Below, one piece after another: positions 35,109 through 43,461 of a stretch of DNA of 64,000 nt. The stretch lies in the NCBI RefSeq assembly GCF_024741135.1, contig NZ_JANSUY010000024.1:50340-114339 (forward strand), read 5' to 3'. Made by a program: the position numbers and the translations under genes. Below the pieces are notes generated by a model, which did not search any database, was not told the origin of the DNA, and saw nothing but the letters and a program-made list of their open reading frames with translations. Source of the DNA: Aquiflexum gelatinilyticum (lineage in GTDB: Bacteria > Bacteroidota > Bacteroidia > Cytophagales > Cyclobacteriaceae). Positions within the stretch are counted from its first letter, which is position 1, and the number at the start of each line of letters is the position of its first letter.

Positions 35109-35816
35109 ATGAAACGGATTTTCTTACTTTTTACCTGCATCCTGTTCATGCTTCCCTTATTTTCGGAAGCACAGGTTAGGGTTCTGTCCGAAAACATCGA
35201 ATTCAGTGGCACCATCGGCAGTTCTCAGAGAAAATCCCTGATCATACAAAACGAAAGTAACCAGGAAAAAGAATACAGCCTCAAGTTTCTCAGAGGCAAT
35301 ATCGGTTCTTCACAAAATGTAAAAATCTGTATCGGTGAAAAATGCTTTGACCCGAAAAGAGACCTTTCCAAAATAAAAATCAGCCTAAAACCGGGAGAGA
35401 TCTTTACAGACCTTTACCTTGAGTTTGAATTAGGCATCACAGAAACCAAAGGAAACTTTGATCTTCATTTCTATAACAGTACCAACATCAGAGATGTATT
35501 TGTGATAGAATCCGTATATGAAGTATTCAATCCAAGTGCAGATGAAACCAACCATAAAGATATCAGTATAGGTGGTGCCTATCCAAATCCAACCAACAGG
35601 ATGGCACAGATTGATTATATGATCAAAAATCCCAAAGCAGTTGTGAAAATAAGCATCAACAGTTTCATCGGAAACCCTGTTGCTGAATACCAATTAGATC
35701 CACTTCAAAAGAGCCTTGTGATCAATGTCGCAGATTTCAACCCTGGAGTTTATTTTTATACTTTATTCGTTGACAACAAAAATATCGTCACCAAAAAACT
35801 CGTTGTAAAGAAGTAA
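35109..35816 (+). CDS. Secreted protein with T9SS type A C-terminal sorting domain
   Basis: This 235-residue protein starts at the ATG at 35109, directly before a signal peptide (MKRIFLLFTCILFMLPLFS); the 22-codon upstream extension is not signal-like. The N-terminal half has a beta-rich fold (VRVLSENIEFSGTIGSSQ). The last 75 residues are a type IX secretion sorting domain (YPNPTNRMAQIDY, FNPGVYFYTLF, TKKLVVKK). It should be exported by PorU-type machinery and released from, or attached to, the cell surface. It is a short cargo, so an adhesive or gliding-related role is only a guess. Confidence 0.88.
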   Translation: MKRIFLLFTCILFMLPLFSEAQVRVLSENIEFSGTIGSSQRKSLIIQNESNQEKEYSLKFLRGNIGSSQNVKICIGEKCFDPKRDLSKIKISLKPGEIFTDLYLEFELGITETKGNFDLHFYNSTNIRDVFVIESVYEVFNPSADETNHKDISIGGAYPNPTNRMAQIDYMIKNPKAVVKISINSFIGNPVAEYQLDPLQKSLVINVADFNPGVYFYTLFVDNKNIVTKKLVVKK

Positions 35817-35840
35817 GACCTTCTCCCGTTTGTTAAATAA

Positions 35841-35871
35841 TTGGTTTCAAATGAATATTCCTTTATATTTG
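35841..35871 (+). promoter_or_regulatory. Promoter of the bamD-rpoZ-coaBC-recN operon
   Basis: TTG (35841-35843), a 20-bp spacer and TATATTTG (35864-35871) match the Bacteroidota sigma consensus, 15 bp upstream of the bamD ATG. Confidence 0.65.
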
Positions 35872-35886
35872 CGCCTCCAAAAAGCA

Positions 35887-36795
35887 ATGAAAAAATTCTC
35901 CCTTTACATTATCCCTTTTATTCTCCTTGTTTCAATTTCAGGATGTTCCGGATTCTATAAATTAGAAAAAAGCACAAATTGGGAGGAACTTTATGAAGGG
36001 GCCAATAAATATTACAATGAAGGGGAATTCAATAAAGCTATTATCTTATATGACAAAGTCCTTCCTGTAATCCGAGGAAGTGAAAAAGCTGAGCTTGCGG
36101 ATTTCAATTATGCCTACTGCCATTTTAAATTAAAGAGATACATAGAATCTGCTGGATACTTCAATACTTTCTATCAAACATACAACCGAAGCCCGATGGC
36201 TGAAGAAGCTTTGTTTATGAATGCATATTCCCTATATCTTGATGCTCCGGATTACAACCTTGATCAGAAAAGCAGTCACGATGCGGTAAATGCCATTCAG
36301 ATATTTATCAACAGATTCCCGGAATCAGATTCATACGAAAGGGCAACTGCAATGATCGAGGACCTTCAGATCAGATTTGAAGAAAAAGCATATCAGGAAT
36401 CATTGCTTTACCTCAGACTTACGGAAGGTTTATACCCTGGAGATTTTTACAGGGCATGCATCATCAATTTTCAAAATTTTGCAAAAAGCTATCCAGATAG
36501 CAAACACAATGAAGAACTTGGCTATAAATTAGTAGAGGTGTCGTTGGCTTATGGAGAACGGAGTGTTTTTGACAAAAAGGAAGAGAGGCTAAAGGATGTT
36601 TCCAAATTTGCATCGCAGTTCAAAAGGAAATATCCTGAAAGCAAATATATTGGCAGTGTAGATGAATTGGTCAAAAAATCCCAAGTTGAATTACTTGCAC
36701 ACCAAACATTGAAAAAGGAATATGAGGATGAGTTGGCTAAGGCAAAAGCTCTCAATGAAGCTGATAAAAGTGAAGACCTCGAAAAAGACAAATAA
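35887..36795 (+). CDS. bamD: Outer membrane protein assembly factor BamD
   Basis: This 302-residue lipoprotein has the lipobox VSISGC near residue 19 and a tetratricopeptide (TPR) domain with the YfiO/ComL pattern (YEGANKYYNEGEFNKAIILYD, AELADFNYAYCHFKLKRY). BamD is a peripheral subunit of the BAM complex that folds outer-membrane barrels. The ATG at 35887 is chosen because it starts the lipoprotein signal and fits the promoter; the longer in-frame start would extend into the promoter. It is the first gene of a conserved Bacteroidota operon. Confidence 0.95.
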   Translation: MKKFSLYIIPFILLVSISGCSGFYKLEKSTNWEELYEGANKYYNEGEFNKAIILYDKVLPVIRGSEKAELADFNYAYCHFKLKRYIESAGYFNTFYQTYNRSPMAEEALFMNAYSLYLDAPDYNLDQKSSHDAVNAIQIFINRFPESDSYERATAMIEDLQIRFEEKAYQESLLYLRLTEGLYPGDFYRACIINFQNFAKSYPDSKHNEELGYKLVEVSLAYGERSVFDKKEERLKDVSKFASQFKRKYPESKYIGSVDELVKKSQVELLAHQTLKKEYEDELAKAKALNEADKSEDLEKDK

Positions 36796-36822
36796 TAAAG
36801 CAGCAATTTAAATTAAAAAAAT

Positions 36823-37134
36823 ATGGCAGTTAATCCATCAATTATCACTAGAGATTTGGATAAGATTTCTGAAAAATCTGGAAACTTATATGAATCCATC
36901 CATATTGCTTCCCAAAGAGCAAAACAGATTTCTTCCAGCATGAAAGAAGAATTGAACAACAAGCTTTCTGAATTTGCCTCTACTGTGGATAATCTTGAAG
37001 AAGTATTCGAGAATAAAGAGCAAATCGAAATCTCCAAATTCTACGAAAGAATGCCAAAGCCATCTTCATTGGCTATGGAGGAGTTTTTGGAAGATAAATT
37101 GTATTTCAGACGTCCTGAGGCACCAACTGAATAA
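36823..37134 (+). CDS. rpoZ: RNA polymerase omega subunit, Bacteroidota type
   Basis: This 103-residue protein is the Bacteroidota-type omega subunit, located as usual between bamD and coaBC. The N-terminus has the omega fold pattern (SIITRDLDKISEKSGNLYES, IASQRAKQI). It is charged and Pro/Leu-rich at the C-terminus. It helps assemble RNA polymerase. The stop TAA overlaps the first base of coaBC (TAATG). Confidence 0.9.
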   Translation: MAVNPSIITRDLDKISEKSGNLYESIHIASQRAKQISSSMKEELNNKLSEFASTVDNLEEVFENKEQIEISKFYERMPKPSSLAMEEFLEDKLYFRRPEAPTE

Positions 37135-38342
37135 TGCTTTTAAAGGGGAAAAAAATTTTATTGGGAGTCACAGGAAGCATAGCGGCTTACAAGTCTGCTG
37201 TCCTTACCAGGCTTCTTGTCAAAGAAGGAGCAGAAGTACAAATCATAATGAGTACTTCTGCTCTTGATTTTATTACCCCTTTAACCTTAGGCACCCTTTC
37301 CAAAGGGCCTGTGCATCATCGGTTTCACGATCCAAATTCCGGGGTATGGACCAATCATGTTGATTTGGGCTTATGGGCTGATCTATTTTTAGTGGCACCA
37401 ATCAGTGCCAACACTTTGGGCAAGTTTGCCAATGGTATTTGTGATAATTTACTCTCTGCTACCTACCTCTCCGCGAGATGCCCTGTGATGGTCGCTCCGG
37501 CCATGGACTTGGACATGTACCAGCATCCTTCTGTAAGGGAAAACCTTAACAGAATCAAATCATTTGGCAACATCATACTTGAAGCTGAAACAGGCGAATT
37601 GGCAAGTGGACTTTCCGGACAGGGAAGACTCATGGAACCTGAACACATTCTTGATTTTGTGATCAGTCACTTCGCCAAAGGACTTGAATTCAAAGGAAAA
37701 AAAATACTGATTACTTCTGGACCTACCCAAGAAGCCATTGATCCTGTAAGATTTATCAGCAACCATTCTTCAGGTAAAATGGGTGCTGCAATCGCTGATT
37801 CATTTGCTGACCAGGGTGGAGAAGTTCATCTCATTTTGGGTGTGGGTGCTGTAAAGCCGGAAAATCCTTCCATAAAAATTTATCCTGTCAGGAGTGCGGA
37901 AGAAATGTATCAAGCTACATCCAATCTTCACAAGGAGATGGATATTTGTGTTTTTGCAGCAGCTGTGGCCGATTATGCCCCAAAGCATGTAGCTTCAGAA
38001 AAAATAAAAAAAGAAGGAGATGGAATGACCATTGAGTTGGTTAAAAACATAGACATTGCATATACACTTGGAAAAAACAAAGCTCCAAGTCAAATTCATG
38101 TCGGTTTTGCATTGGAAACAGAGAATGAAGAATTTCATGCAAAAACCAAACTCCAAAAGAAAAACTTTGACTTGATCGTGCTCAACTCAATGAGAGATGC
38201 CGGTGCTGGATTCCAATTGGATACTAACAAGGTCAGGATATTTACCGAAGATGGAAAATCCCTTGAATCTGCAGTCCTTCCAAAGGATCAAATCGCTCAG
38301 ATGATTTTAAGAGAAATTAAAAATCTTCCCGTAAAAATCTGA
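37134..38342 (+). CDS. coaBC: Phosphopantothenoylcysteine decarboxylase / phosphopantothenate-cysteine ligase
   Basis: This 402-residue bifunctional coenzyme A synthesis enzyme has an N-terminal FMN flavoprotein decarboxylase (Coa[12 protein letters not shown], catalytic His in [16 protein letters not shown], then APAMDLDMY) and a C-terminal ligase (Coa[39 protein letters not shown]). It adds cysteine to phosphopantothenate and decarboxylates the product. Length is normal. It is coupled to rpoZ by the overlapping start. Confidence 0.97.
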   Translation: MLLKGKKILLGVTGSIAAYKSAVLTRLLVKEGAEVQIIMSTSALDFITPLTLGTLSKGPVHHRFHDPNSGVWTNHVDLGLWADLFLVAPISANTLGKFANGICDNLLSATYLSARCPVMVAPAMDLDMYQHPSVRENLNRIKSFGNIILEAETGELASGLSGQGRLMEPEHILDFVISHFAKGLEFKGKKILITSGPTQEAIDPVRFISNHSSGKMGAAIADSFADQGGEVHLILGVGAVKPENPSIKIYPVRSAEEMYQATSNLHKEMDICVFAAAVADYAPKHVASEKIKKEGDGMTIELVKNIDIAYTLGKNKAPSQIHVGFALETENEEFHAKTKLQKKNFDLIVLNSMRDAGAGFQLDTNKVRIFTEDGKSLESAVLPKDQIAQMILREIKNLPVKI

Positions 38343-38383
38343 CAAAAAGAATATCGTTATCTTTAAAAGAAAACCCATTCTCC

Positions 38384-39289
38384 ATGAAGATTCGACTTGC
38401 GGTACTACTTCTGATTTTTTTTATATCAACCCCCTCTTTTGCTCAAGAATTGAATTTTTCAATTATCATTAACAGTGAAAGAGCACGTACCCAGGAGACT
38501 GCTATTTTCGAAAACATGAAAACCAGTTTCGAACAATTCCTCAATGGCAGAACATGGACAGGTGACCAATTTCAGGCCTTTGAAAGAATCAAGGGGAATA
38601 TTTTGATCACCATTTCAGACATGCCACAAGTAGGGGTCTACAATGCTACTGTTCAGATTCAAACAGTAAGGCCTGTATATGGAACAAACTATGAAAGTAT
38701 GATTCTCAATTTCATAGATCGGAATTGGGGATTTGAATACCTACTCTCCCAACCTTTGGAGTTTAACAGGTTTGCATTTTTAAACAATATCAGTTCTTTG
38801 TTGGCATACTACGCTTACATAGCTTTGGGATTTGATTATGACAGTTTTTCATTACGAGGGGGTACTCCCTATTTTGAAATTGCAAACGGAATTGTCAATA
38901 ATGCCCAACAATCCAACCGGGCAGGATGGGCACCAAATCCCAATGATAGGAGAAACAGGTATTGGCTGATCAATGACATATATACGTCTTCGGTTTTCGG
39001 ACCAATCCGTGAGGCCATATATCTTTACCATAGAAAAGGCTTGGATTTACTCTTAACAAACCCAGAGGAAGCCTACCAAAATATGATAACGGCATTTCAA
39101 TTGGTGGAAGAGGCAAATACGACTCAGCCCAACAGCATTTTTGTGATTGCTTTTTTAGATGCCAAAAGAGATGAAATCATGCGGGTTCTTCAGAATGCAC
39201 CAAAAGAAACACGAACTGAAGCGGTAGAAATCCTCCTCAAAATTGACCCTAACAACTCAAAAAGGTACAATGACCTTCTTAAAGGTTGA
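38384..39289 (+). CDS. DUF4835 family protein
   Basis: This 301-residue protein has a signal peptide (LAVLLLIFFISTPSFAQ) and the DUF4835 pattern (FSIIINSERARTQETAIFENM, NFIDRNWGFEYLLSQPLEFN). The family is confined to Bacteroidota and is almost always between coaBC and recN. Its function is unknown; the N-terminal signal places it in the periplasm. The gap to coaBC is 41 bp and to recN 44 bp. Confidence 0.92.
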   Translation: MKIRLAVLLLIFFISTPSFAQELNFSIIINSERARTQETAIFENMKTSFEQFLNGRTWTGDQFQAFERIKGNILITISDMPQVGVYNATVQIQTVRPVYGTNYESMILNFIDRNWGFEYLLSQPLEFNRFAFLNNISSLLAYYAYIALGFDYDSFSLRGGTPYFEIANGIVNNAQQSNRAGWAPNPNDRRNRYWLINDIYTSSVFGPIREAIYLYHRKGLDLLLTNPEEAYQNMITAFQLVEEANTTQPNSIFVIAFLDAKRDEIMRVLQNAPKETRTEAVEILLKIDPNNSKRYNDLLKG

Positions 39290-39333
39290 TACTTATATTT
39301 CCTAATTTCTTTCAAAAAAATTCAAACCCATAA

Positions 39334-40986
39334 ATGCTCCGCTCCCTTAGCATTGCCAATTATGCCCTGATCCAAGGCCTGGAAATGAAGCCAAGCCCAA
39401 ATCTCAGTATGATTACCGGTGAAACAGGGGCTGGTAAATCAATTATGCTGGGAGCTGTTGGACTATTGCTTGGGAATCGGGCAGATACCAAAGCACTCTT
39501 GAACCCTGACAAAAAGTGTGTGGTAGAAGGGAATTTTGCTATTGGAGATTACGGATTGGAAGATTTTTTTAGAAATGAAGACCTTGATTTTGATCCAGAA
39601 TGCATCATCAGAAGGGAAATCAGCCCGAACGGTAAATCTCGGGCATTTATCAATGATACTCCTGTAAAGCTTGAAACCTTGAAAGACCTTGGTAAGGCAC
39701 TGATGGATATCCACTCACAGCATGACAACCTACAACTTGGAGAAGGTGAATACCAATTGGATTTGGTGGATGCATTTTCGGGAAGCCATCAAGAAAAAGC
39801 TTCTTATTTATCAACTTTCAGGTCATTCCAGTCTGCAAAAAAGGCATTTGAAAAGCTAAGTCAAGAAGCTTTGGAAATGAAGAAAGAGGCTGATTTCAAT
39901 AGATTTCAGCTGGAGGAATTGTCTGAATTGAAACTTCAGGAAGGTGAACAAAATGAGCTGGAAAGTGAGCAGGAAATCTTAGAAAATGCCGAAGACATCA
40001 AGTCCAAAATCCAGGAAGTCCTTTCCCAAATGGAAGACGAGCAATTTGGCGCCTTGAAGCTTTTGGCTCTGGCCAATCAAGGTGTGCAACAGCTTTCAAA
40101 ATATGCACATAGATTTGAGACATTTGGTGAACGATTTCAAAGCGCTTTGATTGAATTGAAAGATATCTCAGCAAGTCTCGAAGAAGAGGATGAGCAGATT
40201 GAAGTTGATTTTGCAAAGCTTGAGGCTGTCAGGATGAGGTTAAGCAAAATTTACCACCTGCAGAAAAAACATGGTTTGGATACAGTGGAAGCACTGATCG
40301 CTTTGGAAAACGAATTGGCCGACAAAGTCTTTTTGGTGGAGAATCTGGATGAAGAACTGGAGAAACTGAAAAAATCCAAAGAAGCCGCAGAGAAAGAATT
40401 GACCGAAAAAGGCAAAGCCCTTTCCGAAAAAAGGAAATCAGCATTTCATCCATTTGCCTCCCAACTTGCAAAACTTTTGCATCAATTGGGTATGGAAAAT
40501 GCGCAGGTTGAGTTTTCACATCAGCAAGTTTCTCCAACCAAAACTGGAATGGATCAGATTGATATCCTTTTTTCAGCCAATAAAGGAGTCAAACCACAGG
40601 CATTGAAACAGGTGGCCTCAGGTGGTGAATTTTCCAGATTGATTTTTGCCATCAAGTATATCATGGCTGATAAAATGGCACTGCCGACTTTGATTTTTGA
40701 TGAAATAGATACAGGTGTTTCTGGTGAAATCGCCCTTCAAATGGTCCGGATGATGCAGGACATCGCCAATCAGCACCAAGTCATCTGCATCAGCCATTTG
40801 CCACAGGTGGCTGCCAAAGGCGACCAACATTACTTTGTATTTAAAGATAATAGTTCGGACAAGACAATCAGTAAAATCAAACTTTTGCAAGGTGAAGAAA
40901 GAATCCTTGAAATCGCCAAAATGATAGCCGGTTCCAATCCATCTCCAACTGCGTTTGAAAGCGCGAGGGAGTTACTTGGGAGGTAA
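39334..40986 (+). CDS. recN: DNA repair protein RecN
   Basis: This 550-residue SMC-like ATPase acts in recombinational repair of double-strand breaks. Walker A (GETGAGKS) is near residue 29, two coiled-coil stretches lie at about 165-215 and 315-385 with a short hinge between, and the signature SGGEFSRL and Walker B LIFDEIDTG are near 430-475. Length is normal. It is the last gene of the bamD operon. Confidence 0.97.
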   Translation: MLRSLSIANYALIQGLEMKPSPNLSMITGETGAGKSIMLGAVGLLLGNRADTKALLNPDKKCVVEGNFAIGDYGLEDFFRNEDLDFDPECIIRREISPNGKSRAFINDTPVKLETLKDLGKALMDIHSQHDNLQLGEGEYQLDLVDAFSGSHQEKASYLSTFRSFQSAKKAFEKLSQEALEMKKEADFNRFQLEELSELKLQEGEQNELESEQEILENAEDIKSKIQEVLSQMEDEQFGALKLLALANQGVQQLSKYAHRFETFGERFQSALIELKDISASLEEEDEQIEVDFAKLEAVRMRLSKIYHLQKKHGLDTVEALIALENELADKVFLVENLDEELEKLKKSKEAAEKELTEKGKALSEKRKSAFHPFASQLAKLLHQLGMENAQVEFSHQQVSPTKTGMDQIDILFSANKGVKPQALKQVASGGEFSRLIFAIKYIMADKMALPTLIFDEIDTGVSGEIALQMVRMMQDIANQHQVICISHLPQVAAKGDQHYFVFKDNSSDKTISKIKLLQGEERILEIAKMIAGSNPSPTAFESARELLGR

Positions 40987-41170
40987 TTGATAAAGGGTTG
41001 TAATTGTTCTAATGGTTGTAATTGTTGGTTGGTTAATTGGTTATTGGTTATATGGTTAACTGATATTAGGTTAGATATATTTCTTGAATCTTGATAATTT
41101 CTAATTGTTATTAGGATGTTAGGTTTTCGAGTTAGCTGTAATTTTAAGGCGACAATAAAAAAAACTTTCA
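40987..41170. repeat. GGTT-rich short-repeat region upstream of accessory gene
   Basis: GGTT occurs eight times between 40996 and 41072, several 7-8 bp apart (GGTTAATT, GGTTATT, GGTTATAT), giving a degenerate TTGGTTA-like repeat. No gene is present. GTTAGGT (41118-41124) lies 47 bp before the TTG start of the next gene. Confidence 0.6.
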
Positions 41171-42178
41171 TTGGCTTCTAATAGAAAAAATAATACCAGA
41201 AAAAAATCAGAAGGGTTTGACCTTAAATATTTAGTAATTGCGTTGGGAGTAATTGGGTTGCTATTAACATTTTATATTGGCTACAGAGCTTCAGTAAGCG
41301 ACAGGAAATTATTCTCAGTAAGTCTATTAGCACTATTTGCAGGACTATTATTTGAGAGTTTCAGAGTTTCGAACAATTGGAAAACAGTTATATTAATATT
41401 TGTTGGTTCATATTTTTTTAGTTTGCTCAATTTTCTTCCCGGGAAAAGAGAACACACTTACATTTTCGAAAACCATATTGAAAGTTGGCCTTACTATTTC
41501 ATTTTTTTCTATGCGTTAGCATTTGCAATTTCTCATAAAGAAAGAGTAACCGTAAAGCTAACAGAAGGAATTACACTTCTTTTATCACTTTCATTGGTAT
41601 ATTGGACTATTGACTATGGATTTACAAACTACCGTAATTGGTTTGCCTATTCCATATTGACAATTGCTTTTTTGTTAGTAGCATTTTCAATTTTAAATGC
41701 TTTCACAAACCTACATTTATCGAAAACAACGCGATTAACATTAAGTGTTTGGAGTACGGTAATTATGTTTGCGTTTGCTGTAGATAATATTTTTAGAGTA
41801 TTTAACAATCCAGACATTGAAAGCTCATACCTATCTGACGGACTTTATATTGGACTTCAATTTTTCTTATTAGGTGTTTCAGCAGTTTATATAATGCAAA
41901 ACTACATGCTTCTTGCAGCATTTATCCCAAGTAAACATGGGAATTATAGACGCGACCTAAAAGAGAACAACAAAGACCATATTGACAGATATTCAGACGA
42001 GCAAGTTTACTTTGGGCATTCTTTACTCTGTATAATATATGTAGGGATTGTTTATGGTCTTAATTACAAATATCAAATCCTCCCAAGACATACAATGATA
42101 TGGTTAGTATTTCTTACTTTCCCACTGATTTTAAGACTAACGGACTTTATTATAAATGGAAGAAAAAACTACAGCTAA
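41171..42178 (+). CDS. AT-rich multi-spanning membrane protein of unknown function
   Basis: This 335-residue protein starts at a TTG (41171) followed by a Lys/Arg/Asn-rich N-terminus (NRKNNTRKKS) and about eight hydrophobic segments (YLVIALGVIGLLLTFYI, ILTIAFLLVAFSIL). A polar stretch with PSKHGNYRRDLKENNKD lies near 255-275. I do not recognise the family. Codon use is markedly more AT-rich than in neighbouring genes, and the gene lies between two short-repeat arrays, which suggests later acquisition. The reading frame is intact. The stop codon is within GCTAACA, discussed as a possible cassette edge. Confidence 0.75.
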   Translation: MASNRKNNTRKKSEGFDLKYLVIALGVIGLLLTFYIGYRASVSDRKLFSVSLLALFAGLLFESFRVSNNWKTVILIFVGSYFFSLLNFLPGKREHTYIFENHIESWPYYFIFFYALAFAISHKERVTVKLTEGITLLLSLSLVYWTIDYGFTNYRNWFAYSILTIAFLLVAFSILNAFTNLHLSKTTRLTLSVWSTVIMFAFAVDNIFRVFNNPDIESSYLSDGLYIGLQFFLLGVSAVYIMQNYMLLAAFIPSKHGNYRRDLKENNKDHIDRYSDEQVYFGHSLLCIIYVGIVYGLNYKYQILPRHTMIWLVFLTFPLILRLTDFIINGRKNYS

Positions 42179-42590
42179 CAATTAATATTATACCAACATG
42201 GGCTTTGCGTTAGGCAGAATGATCTGCAAACTTGAAGCTTTTTACTTTTGTTCAAGTAATTGTGCTGGTTGAAAGCAAAGTGCTCAAAAAACCCCTCGAC
42301 CGATTAGCTCAAAATCATTGTAATTCGGCCAATTTTAGGTTCACTCATTCCATTTTCCTCTTACCATTCCCTTCTAATCCCATGCCTTTATCTCGCATCT
42401 TGGAACTCGGTTTTGAATTCTCAGCTCTCGACTCTTGATTCTCGCGTCTTGATACTTGAAACTTGGTTCTTGGTACTTAATTCTTGGTGCCCTATACTTT
42501 TTACAATTACTACTAACGCTACCCTTATCTCCAAATCTTATTTTTTTCCTTATTTTTACACAATATTTGACCAAATCAAAAGAACATATC
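42179..42590. other. Intergenic region between accessory gene and fabI
   Basis: This 412-bp region holds GCGTTAGGC (42207-42215), an inverted repeat ACTTGAA / TTCAAGT (42230-42257) and a heptamer array (listed separately). No credible gene is present; the minus-strand ORF 42374-42778 derives its repetitive peptide from the heptamers. Confidence 0.7.
42392..42489 (+). repeat. Degenerate heptamer array, 14 units of CTYGnnn
   Basis: Fourteen consecutive 7-bp units start CTTG or CTCG with few exceptions: CTCGCAT, CTTGGAA, CTCGGTT, TTGAATT, CTCAGCT, CTCGACT, CTTGATT, CTCGCGT, CTTGATA, CTTGAAA, CTTGGTT, CTTGGTA, CTTAATT, CTTGGTG. The phase is unbroken over 98 bp. Confidence 0.88.
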
Positions 42591-43406
42591 ATGCCAGAGA
42601 ATTTATTGAAAGGAAAACTCGGAATCATCACAGGAGCTTTAGATGAAAACTCCATTGCTTGGAAAGCTGCCATCAAGGCACACGAACAGGGTGGAAGGTT
42701 TGTATTGACCAACGCACCTATCGCCATGAGAATGGGAGCTATCAAGGAATTGGCAGAGCAATGCAATACCATCGTCATTCCGGCTGATGCAACTTCTTTG
42801 GAAGATATCGAAAAACTATATACCGAAGCCCGTGAGTATTTGGGTGGTAACTTCGACTTTTTGCTTCACTCCATCGGCATGTCCCCAAATATCCGTAAAG
42901 GACGCTCCTATGGGGACCTCAATTACGAATGGGCTGCAAAATCCTATGATGTCTCTTCAGTATCTTTTCACAAAATGATGCAGGTAGCAGAGAAAATGGA
43001 CGCCATGAACGAATGGGGTTCTATTCTTGGACTTTCTTACATAGCAGCACAAAGAGTTTATCCTTTTTATACCGATATGGCTGATGCAAAAGCACTTTTG
43101 GAAAGCATCGCGAGAGGTTATGGATATAGATATGGCAAGCTGAAAAAAGTAAGGGTAAATACCATTTCCCAATCCCCTACCAAAACTACGGCGGGGACAG
43201 GTATCGGCGGATTTGATACCTTCTATAACTTTGCAGATTCCATGTCACCACTTGGAAATGCCTCTGCTGAAGCTTGTGCAGATTATATCATTACCATGTT
43301 TTCAGATTTGACCAGAATGGTCACCATGCAGAACCTGTTTCATGACGGCGGTTATTCCAATACAGGGATTTCTGAAGATATCATGAACAAGTTTATGGAC
43401 CTATAA
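42591..43406 (+). CDS. fabI: Enoyl-[acyl-carrier-protein] reductase (NADH)
   Basis: This 271-residue enzyme catalyses the last reduction of fatty acid elongation. The NAD motif is GKLGIITGALDENSIAWK, the catalytic pair is seen in GLSYIAAQRVYPFYTDMADAKALLES (Tyr and Lys of the Y-x6-K type, with the more N-terminal Tyr in SYIA), and the substrate loop is SPTKTTAGTGIGGFD. The ATG at 42591 is chosen because it begins MPENLLKGKLGII; an upstream in-frame ATG would add a hydrophobic piece from the repeat region. Single gene, with terminator downstream. Confidence 0.95.
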   Translation: MPENLLKGKLGIITGALDENSIAWKAAIKAHEQGGRFVLTNAPIAMRMGAIKELAEQCNTIVIPADATSLEDIEKLYTEAREYLGGNFDFLLHSIGMSPNIRKGRSYGDLNYEWAAKSYDVSSVSFHKMMQVAEKMDAMNEWGSILGLSYIAAQRVYPFYTDMADAKALLESIARGYGYRYGKLKKVRVNTISQSPTKTTAGTGIGGFDTFYNFADSMSPLGNASAEACADYIITMFSDLTRMVTMQNLFHDGGYSNTGISEDIMNKFMDL

Positions 43407-43461
43407 AAACGAAAACTTGTTCCCCTTTTAATTGGTAACAAAATAGATATCAAGATACCGA

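Noticed and set aside
42374..42778. 134-codon minus-strand ORF with a seven-residue repeat
   Set aside because: The repeat is a by-product of the heptamer array, and the remainder is antisense to fabI.
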